Of a stretch of 64,000 nt of DNA, positions 62,654 through 64,000 are shown in pieces. The stretch spans positions 2,108,001 through 2,172,000 of the forward strand of contig NZ_CP022412.2 in the NCBI RefSeq assembly GCF_002222615.2, written 5' to 3'. Both the position numbers and the translations under genes were made by a program. The stretch comes from Bacteroides caccae (GTDB lineage Bacteria > Bacteroidota > Bacteroidia > Bacteroidales > Bacteroidaceae). The notes beneath the pieces are model-generated. The model was not told the origin of the DNA and ran no database searches. It saw only the letters and a list, made by a program, of their open reading frames with translations. How positions within the stretch are numbered: position 1 is the first letter of the stretch; each line of letters starts with the position of its first letter.

Positions 62654-64000
62654 ATGGATAAACAAGATATACAAAGAATCAAAAGCTTAATTTTGGTTAT
62701 GCTTATATGCTGCATGCCAGTCTTCTGTGGATGCAATGATGAAGATGAAAATCATTCTATACCTCAATTGGAAATAGCGGAAGAATTTCTAATACAGGAT
62801 TTCGATAACAAAAAACATGATATCGAAATACCGGTAATTACCAATTTATCCAAGGATGAATGGCGTATTACATCTTCTGCCCCAAACTGGTGTATGGCGA
62901 CGAAAGTTATTGACGAAAACATGGTGCGTCTGTATATTCCTGCCAGTGAAGAACCAGAGGTCAGAGAAGCAGTAGTAAAAGTTGTTTCGACAGTCAAAGA
63001 ATATACTATCAAGGTTCGGCAACTAGGATATGGTCCGGCAATTTTGGTTACTCCGCTTACTGCCACTACATTGTCTGCCGACGGTGGAGATGTGAGACTT
63101 AAAATTACATCTAATATAGATTATAAGGTCAATATACCAGAAGTCTGTGATTGGTTGAACGAGACGACTGTTCCTGATACACGTGCCCTGAGTAGTAAAG
63201 AACATACTTTCCATATTGATAATTATGCGATGTACGGAGAGGTGCGTTCTGCTTCTATTCATTTTGATAATGAGAAATATGAAGGCGTAGCGGCTGAATG
63301 TGTTATTCAACAAAAACCGTTGGAACCTAATACCGATGATGTTGAACCGGGCGGAGATGTTATGTTCAAACCTACCGGTGGAACTGCCAGTCAGTATCAA
63401 CCGGGACAAGAAATAGAAAAATGTTGGGATGGACTTGGTGGAAATAATTTTTATCATAGTCCTTGGGCTGCGGGAGCCACGAAATTCCCTGTCATTCTTG
63501 AGTTTGATTTTGACGGAACACATACATTGGATTATTTTGTTTATACTCCGCGAAGTACCGGAGGAGGTCATTGGGGGACATTTGACCTGTATTATGCAAC
63601 ACAAGACACACCTGAATATATTCTTCTGGGTTCATACGATTTCAAGAAGTCAACTTCGCAAACTAAACTTGCTATGGGTAAACCATTAGCAAAGATCACT
63701 AAATTAAAGGTTGTAATTAATACCGCAAAAGATGATTATGTGAACTGTGAAGAAATCGAATTTTATGAGATGAAATCAGGCTTGAGTGAACAAGAGAAAC
63801 AGCTGTTAAGTGTATTTACAGATCTCACTTGTAGCGAAGTGCGTCCGGAGGCAACTATGCAACAAATTCAAGCATTGCCCGGCTATTTTATCAATATAGC
63901 TATGCAACTGAAAAACGGCACTTATGATACTTGGGAAAAGAAATTCCGAATTCAGGAATACAAACCTTATAGTACTCCTAATAATTGGGCTGATAAACTG
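62654..64000 (+). CDS. BACON/discoidin/M60-like peptidase, 3' truncated by the window
   Basis: The frame is open from ATG 62654 to the last base (449 codons) with no stop, so the gene continues. The signal is of lipoprotein type (Cys27 in VFCGC). Residues about 35-220 form two BACON-like beta domains (CVIQQKPLEPN at the end). A discoidin/CBM32 module is at about 232-372 (ECWDG-like KCWDGLGGNNFYHSPW). From about 375 (SEQEKQLLSVFTDLTCSEVRP, then PGYFINIAMQLKNGTYD) the M60-like N-terminal pattern begins. The layout equals the mucin-targeting O-glycopeptidase BT4244 of B. thetaiotaomicron as I recall it. The catalytic HExxH lies beyond the window. Confidence 0.8.
   Translation, partial: MDKQDIQRIKSLILVMLICCMPVFCGCNDEDENHSIPQLEIAEEFLIQDFDNKKHDIEIPVITNLSKDEWRITSSAPNWCMATKVIDENMVRLYIPASEEPEVREAVVKVVSTVKEYTIKVRQLGYGPAILVTPLTATTLSADGGDVRLKITSNIDYKVNIPEVCDWLNETTVPDTRALSSKEHTFHIDNYAMYGEVRSASIHFDNEKYEGVAAECVIQQKPLEPNTDDVEPGGDVMFKPTGGTASQYQPGQEIEKCWDGLGGNNFYHSPWAAGATKFPVILEFDFDGTHTLDYFVYTPRSTGGGHWGTFDLYYATQDTPEYILLGSYDFKKSTSQTKLAMGKPLAKITKLKVVINTAKDDYVNCEEIEFYEMKSGLSEQEKQLLSVFTDLTCSEVRPEATMQQIQALPGYFINIAMQLKNGTYDTWEKKFRIQEYKPYSTPNNWADKL

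Overview
The window is chromosomal DNA from a gut Bacteroides, most likely of the B. thetaiotaomicron/ovatus group. The evidence is repeated Bacteroides-type promoters (TTTG, about 19-20 nt, TAnnTTTG), three SusC/SusD pairs, a hybrid two-component sensor, an ECF sigma/FecR pair, a tmRNA whose tag reads GETNYALAA, and a GH84 enzyme very like my recollection of the B. thetaiotaomicron O-GlcNAcase BT_4395. No transposase, integrase, phage gene, rRNA, tRNA or CRISPR array was seen.

About 1-18.7 kb is a conserved housekeeping block. On the + strand it holds the 3' part of a periplasmic parvulin-type isomerase, rlmN, a DUF4837 lipoprotein, pdxA, a sigma-54 activator without a receiver domain, an LptE-like lipoprotein, a TPR-like protein and secG. 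Then come an MFS carrier with an orphan PqqD-like protein, a minus-strand group (small membrane protein, DUF4831, nnrD/nnrE), a small winged-helix protein, and a compact series hpt-adk-obgE-pgeF-B3/4 protein-M23 peptidase.

About 18.7-64 kb is a carbohydrate-foraging region. Locus 1 (18.7-32.2 kb) has an ECF sigma factor divergent from a SusC carrying an STN signalling domain, then SusD, a Ser-type sulfatase and a FecR anti-sigma factor, then GH20 and GH84 hexosaminidases. Together they suggest removal of sulfate and beta-GlcNAc/GalNAc from host glycans. A 620-bp gene-free stretch full of palindromes and short repeats follows (32.16-32.78 kb). Locus 2 (32.8-42.9 kb) has no SusC/SusD: an AraC regulator divergent from a GH2, a sugar-porter MFS and a 1093-residue cytoplasmic DUF5107-TPR protein, then a lipoprotein beta-propeller lactonase. 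The GH2 and MFS genes share a duplicated leader of about 50 bp. Locus 3 (42.9-51.3 kb) is SusC/SusD with a GH3 on the opposite strand. tmRNA sits at 51.4-51.8 kb. Locus 4 (51.9 kb to the end) is a hybrid two-component sensor, SusC, SusD, a discoidin-type surface protein and the first 449 codons of a BACON/discoidin/M60-like glycoprotein peptidase cut by the window end.

In a likely overall scheme, outer-membrane SusC/SusD pairs and surface proteins capture host-type glycans or glycopeptides, sulfatase and GH20/GH84/GH3/GH2 trim them, and the sugar porter moves products inward. Each locus has a different style of control (ECF/anti-sigma, AraC, hybrid sensor). The least explained parts are the GH2/porter/DUF5107 locus, the repeat-rich 32.2-32.8 kb stretch, and the pairing of a hybrid sensor with an M60-like peptidase locus.
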